From: Mortierella sp. BCC40632
Lineage: Eukaryota; Mortierellomycota; Mortierellomycetes; Mortierellales; Mortierellaceae
Assembly (NCBI GenBank): GCA_011634665.1
Contig: WAEK01000011.1
Span: 1,025,001 to 1,089,000, forward strand
DNA length: 64,000 nt
Direction: 5' to 3'
In this document: one piece after another, positions 32,633 through 45,100 of the stretch
Position numbering within the stretch: the stretch's first letter is position 1
Layout: every line of letters begins with the position of its first letter
The notes under the pieces: model-generated
Databases searched by the model: none
Told to the model about the DNA's origin: nothing
What the model saw: the letters and a program-made list of their open reading frames with translations, nothing else
Translations under genes and position numbers: made by a program

Positions 32633-33218
32633 CCTTACTGAAAGAGTTTGGTCGCTGCCTAAAAAAAAAAAAAAAAAAAAAAAAATCGAGTGTCTAGAAT
32701 AAGCTACGTAAGTACATCTGAAAGAAGGGTGAAACCCGCTTCCTGGAAAACGATTATCCTCCTTTGCACCATAGAGGTCGGAGAATTATCTCTGCTACAT
32801 TCCTCAAAGTATTCCTTGTCTCTCCAACTACACGTACCAAAATATCATAATATGAGCCCTCGTCCCTCTCGTAAACCTCTGCCAGTCCCTGCGCCCAAAG
32901 CAAGGGAAATCGTGCTACCGATGTAGTTTACAACAGTCTCTGTGATGAAGTACACCTGGGGATGGTTTTGTTCGAGGGAACCCGATGGCGGTCTATGGAT
33001 TCCATACAGATGGTCTTCCCTTAGCATGGACAAGACCTAATAGCGCCAGGATGGAGAAGGTCGCAGTATTGGCTAGCTTTTAGCCACAATCGTAGCAAAA
33101 GCTCGCTTGAATCAGGACTCCCGGGTAGTGATAATCTATGGCTCGACCTTTGAGAGAGTAAGGACTTTTGCCATATAGTTCAACGAATGCCTGAATCTCC
33201 AGCATAAATGGGGCCCCG

Positions 33219-33288
<70 letters not shown>

Positions 33289-33330
33289 GAAGGAAGGAAG
33301 GAAGGAAGGAAGGAAGGAGGGAGGGAGGGA
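33219..33330 (+). repeat. A-tail with GAAA and GGAA microsatellite ending copy 2
   Basis: About 28 A, then about ten GAAA units, then GGAA and GGGA units. The microsatellite has expanded relative to copy 1. Confidence 0.85.
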
Positions 33331-35425
33331 AAGAAGCCTCTGTCAAAGCAACGCACTATGGATCATCAAGCATCGATTTACTTCTAACTTGCACACAACC
33401 GGTTCTGGTATCCTTGGGTGATTACTTGAGAAGAGTTTTTTTAACTCGAGTGTTGTAAAGGCTCTGGAACAGAAATGTCTAACCATTAGGTCTGGAGACG
33501 TGTGCCGCCATTGATGGCCTTAATGCAAGGTTGTAGCACCAAAACATTATCGATTCGCTCGACAACTGCTTGCTTGCTGCGTTCTATGAATTCAGCATCT
33601 ATGTAAATACTAGACTGTCAATCACCCCAAGGAGTCCGGGGAGATGTCTTCTATTTGAGCCAAATCCCATTTTAACCCCATTAATCTGGTTGCTTGGACG
33701 AAAACCGATTGACAATGCCAGCGCTTCCTAAAGCATTTTTCGACATTCGAGCCTTCAGTAGCAGGCTTCGGCTCGAGGTATGGTGCCACTAGTGGAAGGT
33801 GGAAGGTGGACTCGCCTTGGTGGACTTTGGTCCACAAGGCTAGCAAATGCGACTACATGATCCTTGATTTCCGAAATGGCTGCAATAGGAAGCTATTCAT
33901 AGAAGTGGTTTCCGCTTTCACAAATACACCAAAACGAAAGTTGGCAAACAGGTAGCTGAGTTTGGCCTGAGAGCGCGCTGACTTTAGGCAAAAGGCACTT
34001 AGTTACAAATAGGAAAACACCTGTGCCTTTCCAGATTACATATTTTAAGCCCATTAGAGGCAGCTTAGCACCCGCCTGTCAAACCAGCAGGATTGGCACT
34101 AAAGTTGATCATATCAGCTCCTAGAATAACATCTAAACCACCCAATCTGTTAAGAAGGCCTGAACACTGAGAGCTATAACCTGCAATTTAGAGTCGGCCA
34201 CAGAGGGATTTTTGGAATGAACTTCCCTGAACGCTTCTTGGAGCTGAGGAATCAATGAGGCCTTGCCCGGCGCCGACATACAAACGGACAGCAAGGCATG
34301 TTACATAAAGACTAAACTGCTGTTGAGGACAGCATCCGCTGACTAGAGCTAAATTTTTTTGCAGTAGTTCTTGAACGAGTCAGAATAAGCAACTGAGACA
34401 AAGGTGACCCTCTATTCATACTTCGGCAATCCAGTGTGCCAACTGTGCAGTCGCACCCGCCCTGAGTGTGTATTATGATTGAGGCAATGGGTAACTGCAA
34501 AGGGAGGGGAGGATAGAGGTCTTTGGAGCACTCTAGAGAAAAAAGCGCCAAAAGGATGTGGGATGATTATTTGTAATGCATACTTGAGAGGATCATATCG
34601 TGGCTCGAAGTAAGAGGAAACGGCTGAAAACTTAACATGGTTGTAAATCCCTACCCTTCTCTTCCTCGTTACACCAACATAACGAAGATTAAAGTGATCA
34701 TTTGGATCAGTTGAGGTGGGATCTCGTCCGTTTGGGTCACTGACTATTGGAAGAGAACCCTAGTATTCATATCATCTATAAGACTGGTTTCTGGTATGCA
34801 TGCTCTGGGCCTGTGCGAGGAACTATCAATTGACCTATACAACAGATGGCGGAGAAGAAACAAGTCCTTTGATCAAAACACCTTTTCAGTTGGAACTCCT
34901 TGGACATCCACTTCCCTTGACTTTCCCCCCTCTTCTCCTCTTTGGCTAGCATGTCTCTCTTGCTCTGACAGAAGTGGAGAAAACTAACCAAGCACTCACA
35001 CCTCAAAGATACTCTGCATGAACATGGAAATGGTGTAGAGAAGTCTTTTTAAAGTAGGGGTAAGGAGACGGAGCTGAAAGAGAAATATGTCTGCTTCGTT
35101 ATTTTTTTTTTTTTTTTTTTTTTTTTTTTGCATTAGTCCGGTTATCTTTGGTGAAGCCTAAAGGTTACTCTCGTTTTCTCTGCACTGTTGAATAGGGACC
35201 GAGACTCAAATGGCGTATTTAATCCCTTGGCAAGACATGAGGCTGCCCTTGCAGGGAGAAAAGACCGTTGACAGTGCGAGGGAAGAACAAGAGAGGAGAT
35301 GCAAAAAACTGTGGGCTCTTCAGGTTGAGCGACGAGGGAACAGCGGTCGCAAACCAAACATTGCTCCTTTCCCCGTGGTGTGGTCGAAAAGATCACTACA
35401 ATGAAAGACTTACCGACGAGTATCT

Positions 35426-35506
<81 letters not shown>

Positions 35507-36575
35507 GAAGGGAGAGGGGCCATTTCAAACGTGTTTGTTTTCACTCCACCCATCTCTTCTTTCAGTTGGCAGATGTAGTGGCTCTAGGAGCTACAGGGTC
35601 TATTTACTGCTTCGGCTAGTTCTATAGATCAAGTAATTTGCATGTTCTTAAGGAAGCAAATCATCAAATCTACGCTATCAGTCTGAACCGCTTACAACGG
35701 TACAATTGGAGTTCAAGTCTGAGATAGTACGACGATGTGTTAGAGATCAAGTGTGCCTTTAGCGCAGAGTTTATTTGGAGAAATACCATTGGCGAACCCT
35801 ACTCCTCATTCATCAAAGGAACGTGCATTAAAAGGTAAGGACAGCAATGCTATCATTTCGAATCATCAACGAGGACACACAGACAGATCAAGCATCCAAA
35901 CATAAATCACCCTTCCGCAGCTTGACACTCTACTCTTTTTGACAGACTTCCTATCTCTTGACTTTGATCAGGCCAAACAGGGGCACTGACTATGTCTCTT
36001 ATACCATTCAGCACCTACAGAAGTGACATTAGTCTCTGTCGATGCTTGAGTTGGGACTGGAAGAGACTTTAGAGATATCTGACACGAGCGGAGGAGAATT
36101 TGTTGAATTGATCTGGCATTACCATAGACTAGAGCGAGCAAACCATGTAGTCACTCGATCTCGATGATGGCTTGAGACACAGGTGTCTAGAGTTTACCAG
36201 AGTCTCGATCCGACTTCATTTCCAGATAAGCGCTTCGCCCCATCGCAACGGAAGAAGTCCCCCCCCACACACACACACACACAACAGAACCGAAAAGTTT
36301 TCTGTAGCGTGTGCGTCAGAGCAAAAAAGGAGTCATCGTCGGAGAATGACTCTTCTCCCCCTAGTGCGATTGCCGCTGATGATTGGGCGGGACGGAGAAT
36401 AGCGCAAGAGACGGGTTGTGTTGGTCCCTGTCCCCCCGACTTTATCAACCCCTTCCTTCTTCCATCGTCCTTTTTTTTTTTTATGCTTCCTTCTCATTCC
36501 CCTTTCCATTCCTGAGTTCAGCTCTTTTACTCCTCTCCTTCCCTTTTCCTTTCCATCAAACTCTTTCTCTTCACA
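33331..36575. other. Long intergenic region, no clear gene
   Basis: A minus-strand frame at 33622-33846 (74 aa, contains TFHLPLVAPYLEPKPATEG) may be an exon of a lost gene but is not recognised. Other frames are short. A poly(T) tract lies at 35101-35129, a (TC)n/poly(A)38 composite at 35432-35502 and a CA microsatellite at 36261-36291. The last ~300 bases should include the promoter and CT-rich leader of the aspartate-semialdehyde dehydrogenase gene. Confidence 0.5.
35432..35502. repeat. (TC)n next to poly(A)
   Basis: About 16 TC units are directly followed by about 38 A. Confidence 0.95.
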
Positions 36576-37805
36576 ATGCCTCATGTACTAAAGGCCGGTA
36601 TCCTTGGCGCGACGGGCACCGTCGGTCAACGGTTTATTCTTTTGCTCTCGCAACACCCTGGATTTTCGATCCATGCTCTTGGTGCCTCCCCTCGGTCTGC
36701 GGGCAAGTCCTATGCAAAGGCTACCAAGTGGAAGATGAGTCAGCCCATCCCTAAACATGTCCAGGGCATGATCGTTCAAACCTGCGAACCCACGGGCGAA
36801 TTCCTTGAATGCGATGTCGTCTTCTCGGGTCTGGATGTTGATGTTGCCGGCGACATTGGTAACGAAACCTTTCTTTTTTTTCCTTCTCACTTTGACATGG
36901 ATCTCTTTGAGGCATTTCAAGAATCAAACGAGCCAGACTAAATAAAAATCGATCACTAATCCCCCTCTCCAATTAAAAAATGGTACTTCTTCCTCATCGA
37001 TCTAGAGATGGCATTCCTCAAGGCAGACTTGGGCCTCTTTTCCAATGCAAAGAACTACCGTACTCACGAAGAAGTTCCTCTGATCGTTCCTCTGGCCAAC
37101 CCTTCACACTTTGACCTCATCGCTCACCAACGCTCCAAGCATCAACTCAAGAAGGGATTCCTCGTCACCAACGCCAACTGCTCCACCTCTGGACTCGTCG
37201 TCCCCTTGAAGGCTCTTCAGGATGCTTTCGGTCCCCTCAGCAGAATTGTCGTCACCACCATGCAGGCCGTCTCTGGTGCTGGATACCCAGGCGTGAGCTC
37301 GCTCGACATCTTTGATAACGTTGTTCCTTTTATCGGAGGCGAGGAACCCAAGATGGAATGGGAGACACTCAAGATTCTTGGAGGAATGAATCAGGACAAG
37401 TCCGCATTCGAGTTGTTGGAGGGCACAAGGGTATCGGCTACATGCAACCGTGTCCCTGTCTTGGACGGTCATACGGAATGTGTTTCGATCGAGTTTGAAC
37501 GTCGCCCTGCTCCTTCTGCTGAGGAGGTGATCAAGGTCCTCGAGAACTATCGTACGGAGGCTCAGGAATTGGGATGCAGCTCAGCTCCTGAACAGGCCAT
37601 CATCGTGAGCCGTGAGGACGATCGTCCACAGCCTCGACTTGACCGCGACAACGGTAACGGTTATAGTGTCACTGTGGGTCGTGTCCGTCCCTGCAACGTC
37701 TTTGACATCAAGTTTACGCTTCTTGTCCACAACACTATCCTCGGTGCTGCCGGATCCGGTGTTCTCTTGGCTGAACTTGCACAGAAGAAGGGTCTCTTGC
37801 CCTAA
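36576..37805 (+). CDS. HOM2: Aspartate-semialdehyde dehydrogenase
   Basis: Makes L-aspartate 4-semialdehyde from aspartyl phosphate with NADPH, the second step toward homoserine, threonine and methionine (and lysine in bacteria). Exons 36576-36858 and 37006-37805 join in phase (147-bp intron, GT/AG) to give 360 aa, the usual fungal length. The N-terminus has the NADP-binding loop [13 protein letters not shown] (residues 7-19). The catalytic block NANCSTSG, with the active-site Cys, is near residue 150. [10 protein letters not shown] and [17 protein letters not shown] with the catalytic His follow. The C-terminal block [17 protein letters not shown] is standard. It acts in the cytosol. The leader is CT-rich. 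The gene lies tail-to-tail with the MFS gene. The symbol is by homology to yeast. Confidence 0.95.
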
Positions 37806-38141
37806 GTTAACTAACATTATGTTGTCGTAGACGACAAAAGACACTGGAAAAAAAATAAAGCAAGGAAGTATCCAACACAGTCGCGGACAACAACAGGATG
37901 TTACTTCTCGCAACCGACTCTCGTTTCGAGACAACAAAACTTGCTAAAGAAGTTTATTCTCACATTGAGAGGTAATATTATACACAGACAAATGGAGATG
38001 CTGGACACCTTTCATTTACAATTAGCTTTGACCTCCATCCACTCGAAAAGAAGGGGAAGGGAGAAGTGGGAAGGAGGAGGAGGAGGAGGAAAAGGAAGAA
38101 GATAAGTGGTTGAGGAGAGGAAGGGGGAAGGGGGTATATCT
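37806..38141. other. Short intergenic between convergent genes
   Basis: An AATAAA at 37854-37859, about 50 nt after the dehydrogenase stop, is a likely polyadenylation signal. A GGA/GAA-rich purine stretch lies at about 38045-38130. Confidence 0.55.
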
Positions 38142-40801
38142 TTAAAAGCCAGGCATGTTAGATCGGAATTGCTTTTGACGGATCATGAACGCCAAGATCG
38201 CACAAATGCCAGTCCAGCCCGCACAACTATACCAGACAAACTCTGGCATTGTCTTGACCGTCATCGCATAGACTCCTGAAATCACAATCGGCGAAAAAAT
38301 GGCGGCAATAGACTCGACCACTTGAATGGCCCCCAACACTGCTCCAAATTCCGTAGGCTCCACAATGCTCATCATAAGGGACTTCATCGACGGTGAGGAA
38401 ACGACACAGGTCGCATGGAGGACTGTGGCCAGGATAAAGACCCAGCCTTCAGCCGCAAGTCCATAACCAACATATGTGATCGAATTGATTGAGAATCCCA
38501 GGCGGATCATCCAGGTATCAAATTTGATGTCGCTATAAGCTTGTTCCTTAGTTCTGAAGGTGGCTGTGCTGACGCTCCGCTGAAGAGTTGGTTGTGACGA
38601 CGATGTTCCTGGATGTTGACCTTTGGATGATCCGCTCGCTTCAGAGTATCTATTGGGGCCAAGGGTTGTGATCGAATCAATCGATTCATGGCGGTGACGC
38701 CCCTCTGGCGACAAAGCTTGAACAGTGGCCTGACTATCCTCTCTTTTCATCATTTGCTGTGGTACGGAATCGTCAGCGATATCAGACTCCTCATCGGACG
38801 AAAAATCAAGCGTGGATTCGCCCAAATGTTGGAGGGATGCTGCAATACTGGGATCGTCAGGATTGAATACAATCTGGTTTCCAACATCATCCCCTGCAAA
38901 ACTCTGAGGATCTTTTGAGGCACCAAGCTCGGAGAATGAGGTGTCCATAGTACTGCCATATTCCGGTCTCGACTTGTACTCCACATCGGGCCGCTTTCCC
39001 AAAGAAGACTCGGAGAGTGTCCGCTTGTGGCCGTCCTTTTTCTTGGCAGACTTTTGATAGTAGTGGACCATGATAGGCAAGATGAGTGTCAATGTCACTA
39101 GACGTGCAAAGTGACCCGACGAAAACATGATCCCATCTTCATATTCTGTCCAATTGAACATTTGATTCGTGTAAAGAATGATAACTGACATAGTTCCTCG
39201 GAACGCGAGCATTTGTAGGAATGAGATGACACCCAAGAGGATCAGATTGGTGTTTCTGCCATTGGGCTTGAAGAAACTCAGGGATCTCATTGCATGGGAA
39301 TGCCAGGAAGTTGAGGCTGCATAGCCGTTTGTAGTATCGTTCTCTTTTTTCTTGCTAGTACCAAGAGCGGACTCGTAAAGTCGTCGGATGGTCGCCGATT
39401 GCCTCGCTGGTAGTGATTCTGGGATAAAGAATAAGAAAAGTATCGCAAAGGCAGTAAAGCCCATGTCGATAAAGATGATGGTCATGATCGTGCCGGTCGC
39501 TCTCACAATGGTTCCTCCCAAGAAGGGCCTAAGAGATTCAAAGAGGGGGGGTAGGACAAAATGAGAACAAGTCACGATGTCGAAGAAAGAAAAAAAAAAT
39601 CGAAGTTGTATGGATCCCTTCCTAGAAGAACCCAAGGACAAGTGACTTTACCCCACGGAAAGTCCAAAAAAGAGACCAGCATGGAGCCATGAAAAGACAA
39701 GCGAGCGTCTGGCTGGATCGGTGCAGTCGGCCGCGTAAGCGAGGCACATGGTGGAGCCCATGTTTGGCCCTCCAAGCAACCCGTTGAGAAGGCCACCGAA
39801 GATCATTAGCGGGAGTCCGACTTGATCCCAATAGTGACCAAGGGTAAAGAGAATGCACAGCACTAGGAACGAATTCACCATTGTGATAGCAATGATGGGC
39901 TTGCGTCCATATTTGTCACTCAAGGACGAATAGTATCCAATAGCCAGAGCACCTTTTGTTCAAAAAAAAAAAAAAAAAAACGTCGCAAGACCGACATTAG
40001 TGTTAGTAATTCGGTCTGTTAAAGTTTAACAAAGCACCGCAGATGACAGTGAGAGCTGGCAGGCTCCAAAGAACCACAGGAGACAAAAAAAAAAACAAGT
40101 ATGCTCTCATCATGAGGAGAGGGTAGGGCAATTTGTCAAAGAACAACGTTGCCTTTTGAGGGAAGATTGTTGTCCTGACAAAGATGAGGAAGAGGAAAGG
40201 AGGCGAACAGGTGAAAAGGACGGGGACAGATGCAAAGATGCGGGACAGGATAACATCACATACTTGCAATTCCTCCTATCACATCAATGAAGGCAAGGAT
40301 CTTGGCCGTATAAGCTTGGATCTCTGGCGCTTTACATTCCTCGGAAGGCCTCAGCATTTCACCAGCGATAGAGAAAGGACTGAAAAGGCTTGTCGTCGTC
40401 TCTGGTGGTTGGAGGAAAGCTGTGGTGTTTCCTCCATGGTGACTAATATACTCACGGCAGAGCAGCGCAGCCTGAAACTGGCCAATCGACGAGAAAAGCA
40501 TACCACTACTCAGGGCGGTGAGGCCAAAGATTGGTACAAGCCAGAGTACGCCTGGTCGCTTGTGCGGTGGGAGATGTCGGTTGATAATGTCGACAAAAGT
40601 CGCCGTTGGGTCAGGGGCCATGGTTGTGTCTTTGCCAGCACCTATGCCAGACGAGGGATGAGACCTGAGAAGGGATGTCTCCTCTGAGTCCAGTTCAAGG
40701 GGAGTGGTCTCGGAAGGATGTCGCGACAGGTCATCGCCATGACTGGCCCCTGTGTTACTGCCTTGAGCATGGCTACGGTCGGTAGTAGCTTTGGGAGCCA
40801 T
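38142..40801 (-). CDS. MFS transporter, 741 aa
   Basis: Exons 40801-40264, 39952-39652 and 39528-38142 join in phase with GT/AG introns (311 and 123 bp). The N-terminus (about 80 residues) is hydrophilic. TM segments follow, with the MFS loop motif GYYSSLSDKYGRKP (about residues 182-195) and a second-half core NGLLGGPNMGSTMCLAYAAD. A long Ser/Asp-rich hydrophilic loop (about residues 430-600) separates the two halves and probably faces the cytosol. The last TMs contain PIVISGVYAM. It resembles proton-coupled DHA1/TetA-like or MFSD10/14-like carriers. The substrate cannot be told. It reads in the same direction as the ABCB gene, 1.3 kb apart, with no sign of co-regulation. Confidence 0.85.
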
Positions 40802-41785
40802 TTTCCTGGCGATCCTTGGGGACGATCAGGGCGGAGTGGGTTGATTCGAGTGGACTGGGAAGGGTGGGGATCAAGTGGGCTAAGAAAGATAGGGTCACTT
40901 TTTATTGGTCCTCTTTTCTCAACAGTCGAGGACAGGAATGGGCTGCGTAGCAATGAGAGAGAGAAATGAGAGAAATGAGACGGAGGAAGGAATGGCCAAT
41001 GCAGTGATGTAGTCCAGAGCGAACAGGGAAGGCAAGAAAAGAAGAGAGAGAAGGTCGGAGATGATCAGGGCTAATACAGGGTGGAGGAAAGAAAGTGGAA
41101 GAAAAAAAAAAAAGGACGAGTGATCACGGTCTGCACAATCAAGCAAAGATCTGCAGGGTATGGGCCTTTTTAAAGGAAAGACAATTGGAGGAAGGATGGG
41201 ACGCAACCACCAAACCATCGGGAGGGTGCTACACCAAACTTAACTGGGCTCAGCAGAGGTCATCATCCTCCTCTGGTCGCTGACACGAATCAGGAAACAT
41301 GGGCTCCAAACACGAACAAAGGAGGGAAAGAGTACACAAACTGCATTGTAGGCAAACAACAACATTAGAAATACAAATTCGATCTTTCCCTGCGATGGAC
41401 GCGTGAACAAAGTCTAGCAGCGCATGCATGGAAGGGGGGTTCCTATCCGACCACATTAGGAAGCATATCTTCTGTTGACCCTCTAAGACAACTCGCTCGA
41501 TCATGCACCCCACCATTCGAACCAGAGTAACATGCCAACACTTTATCCTCCAAACCAATCTAATACACAACCCCTTTGAGCTATTAAGCAGTCTACCACA
41601 TCTCCTAGCGCCTGTTGGCCAGGTATGAAGACACACGATCTATATTTCTTCTTCGCCCTAGCTCCTGCTTCCCTTTTCCCTTTTCTCCTGGTTGCAAGAA
41701 CACTTTGTTGTCCATGCAACAATGCAACCGAAGAAGAGAATAGGGGAATGGCTTCCTAAAAAGGCTCACAAATCGCCTGCACGGG

Positions 41786-41819
<34 letters not shown>

Positions 41820-42138
41820 TGAGAAGACAACCGCTGTTGGGAAGAAGGGGGAGCGAAAGAGTGTGGTACACAAGGATACCTGGCGTACTCCAGACGTCAA
41901 ACCGTGGGCGTGAGAGGTGGGCGGGATAGACAAAAGCGATGAATGTGGCACCGATGCACGACGAATTTTCGCACACTTCTCCAGAAGTTGCCGTCGCCAT
42001 CTTCTGTAACTCTAATTCTTACAAAGAAAACTCATGCCCCCCCCCCTCTTTCCCAGCTAGACACTTTCAGACTTCACGCCCATTCGCAAGATTATTATCG
42101 AGCTGGTTCAAAAAAAAAAAAAAAAAAAAAAAAGTCTT
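40802..42138. other. Intergenic: MFS promoter and 3' flank of ABCB gene
   Basis: No gene seen. The leader of the MFS gene is purine-rich on the plus strand (40950-41110). Poly(A) tracts at 41789-41814 and 42111-42133 produce Lys- or Phe-run frames that I discard. Confidence 0.5.
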
Positions 42139-45100
42139 TTAATGTGTCACTTCAAGATTCTGCTTCTTACAGAGCTCAGAGTAAACACCCCCGTTCGCCA
42201 TTAGCTCATAATGACGACCAGACTCAACAATCGATCCATTTTTGACGACAAGAATCAAGTCTGCATCCTGGATAGTACTCAACCTATGTGCAATCACAAT
42301 GGTCGTCCTACCCTCTCGCGCCCTGTCTAAAGCTTCCTGGACCAGCTTCTCAGATTCAGAGTCCAACGCGGAGGTGGCCTCGTCAAGGAGTAAGACCTTT
42401 GGATTTCGGATAAGAGCACGTGCAATTGCAATCCGCTGTTTCTGACCTCCTGATAACTGTGAACCCTTGTCTCCGACACGAGTATCATACCCTTGAGGCA
42501 ACGACATGACGAAATCATGAATATTGGCCGCTTTGGCCGCCTCGACGACGCGTTTGTGGTCTACCGTCGTACCATCGGGCACACCATACCGAATATTGTC
42601 GCCAATAGAGATATCAAACAAAATTGGCTCCTGTCCTACCAAGGCCATATGACTTCGCAATGTATTCAACTGAAGATCCCGGATCTCATGTTGATCCACG
42701 GTCACTTGTCCTCCCAAAGCGTCGTACCATCGTTCAAGAAGAGCAATAATAGTCGATTTTCCGCATCCAGAAGGTCCTACGAGGGCAACAGTCTGCGAAG
42801 GTTGGATATCCAGGCTCACGCCATTGAACAACTTGACATCGGGTCGGGTTGGATAAGCAAACTCCACTTCGCGCAACGAAACATTGCCATCGATGCGGTC
42901 CAGCATGATTCCATCTTTGTCGGCATCAATGGTTGTCTTCTTGTCCAGAAGTTCAAACACGTTCAAAGCTGACTGCTTGCCTTTGACATACTTTGGTCTA
43001 AAGAATGACAAATAGTTGGAGCCAATCAGACACAGAACACTTCAAACGCGAATACTGCTGTAAAAAAGAAAAAACTTTAAACTTACAGCTGTGTTGCCAT
43101 TTGACCAAGACCCATAGCCATAAAGACTACAGCAAACATGGCATCAAACATTTGAGGCCACTCCAACAATCCTGACTTCTGGAGACGATAGCCGGCATAG
43201 AATCCGATAGAGTATGCCCAAAAGGCAATTCCTTGGGAAAGGGCATAGCCAAAGGATGCAAAGTATGCCTTGTGCAATGTATACTTGTGTGGTTGCCTAG
43301 TCACGACTATCATTCAGATCAAACAAAGAGTTAGTTTTTGAGGATTTTATGACTTGGTGCACTACTAGACAGACAATTAAATGTCAAATGACTTACATTC
43401 ATACTTGTCCTCGAAAAGCGATTCCTTGGCGAGAGCTGCAACAGTTCGGATGTTGGCAATGGCTTCACCCGCAACACGTCCAGATTCTTCATAGGCCTTT
43501 TGAGTCTTGCGTCCAAAACCAGTCAATGCAGCCACTTCATAATATTGGGCAATTCCCAACAATGGGATAAGAGCCAGAATAATGAGCGTCAATCGCCAAT
43601 TAGCAATGAATGCAAACACTAAACCAATAATGATAATGGCAATGGTCGAGCAGACCGTCTTCAACAGCTGTGAGACAAGCTCATGCATCTGGTATGCATC
43701 AGTTGCAAGACGGGATGAAAGTGCGCCGACCGTATGTCGTTCATCATCAAAGAAACCCATTTCTTGGCTAATGATTGCCCTAAAACTGAGTCCGCGCATC
43801 CGACGAGCCATTTTCTCTCCAATCAACTCGAAAGCGTAAACCGAGTACCCCGTCGCAACAAATGAGACTCCACCCAATACAACAAACATCAGAGAATAAA
43901 AGTTGGAGTCCTTTGTAAACGTTGGACTTGTTGGATCGGCAAGGACATTGAGCATCTTGGAGAAGATTTTTCCAAAAACAGGGTATGTCTAAGGAAGAGA
44001 AAGAGAGAGAGAATGAACATAAGTTAGATATAATAAAAAAGTGACAGCATAAAGAACATCTTGTCTTCAAAACTCCTTTCGACTGCCGTTTTTTTTTTTT
44101 TTTTTTTTTTCAACTTACTGCTCCTGAGACAGCGCTCATAAAGCCTCCAACCACGGCAAATGCAATCTCGGGCCTCATGATTCGAACTACGCGTCCAATA
44201 GGCGCTTTAGCCTTGGCTTCTTCCTTGCGCTCTCTCTTCTTTCTTTCTTCAGCCGTCTCCATTGACAAGGAGGCATCAACCTTCCTGGACCGGACGCTTG
44301 ACTTTCGGGAAAGCATTCGTGTAATTCTGTAGCTTCGCTCTCTAGGGAGAGCTGGCATATCCTCAATAACATCTTGGGCAGGACTTACAACCTTTTGTTC
44401 AGTTCCCACTGGCATAGGTCGATCCTCATCCACGCCACCAGTCTTGAGCTGTTGCTTTGCAACAAGTTCTGCGTACTCTCCACCCTTCTCCAACAATGAC
44501 CGATGCGTTCCTGATTCAACAACAATTCCCTTCTGCATCACATAAATCATGTTGGCATTCATGATGGTTGAAAGACGGTGGGCGATGACGATAGTAGAGC
44601 GACCAGCAGATGCTTTGTCCAAAGCAGCCTGAACAGTTCTTTCAGATTCAGTATCAAGTGCAGATGTCGCCTCGTCCAAAAGCAGGATTCGTGGGTTCTT
44701 GATCAAGGCACGAGCAATCGCAATTCGCTGCTTTTGGCCTCCGGAAAGAACAGCCCCTCCAATCATCGTATCATACTTGTCAGGCAGCTGAGAGATGAAA
44801 TCGTGGGCATTTGAAAGGCGACAAACGTCCTCAATCTCCTTGTCTGTTGGTGTTGGTTGATCCTTGCGAATGCCATAAATAATATTCTGTTTGATAGTCG
44901 TATTGAAAAGAACAGGCTCCTGGGATACAATTCCGATCGTGTCTCTGAGAAAAGTAACGTTGTAATCCTTAATCTCGATCCCATCAAGTGTCACCGATCC
45001 CGCTAAGTACAATAAATCATCGATAGCATACATTTCGTTAGTATAATGGGCCTCACTGGAGTCTTACAGTTCCGGAATGCGGGATGTTCAAGAGCTTACC

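Larger units (their letters stand above)
30268..33300. repeat. Segmental duplication, copy 2
   Basis: Partner of 19921-22440 in direct orientation, about 10.35 kb away. It keeps about 467 bp (about 31770-32230) missing from copy 1. The right end has a longer A-run and a longer GAAA/GGAA tail (33219-33330). Many differences from copy 1 are C/T or A/G transitions. Confidence 0.9.
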
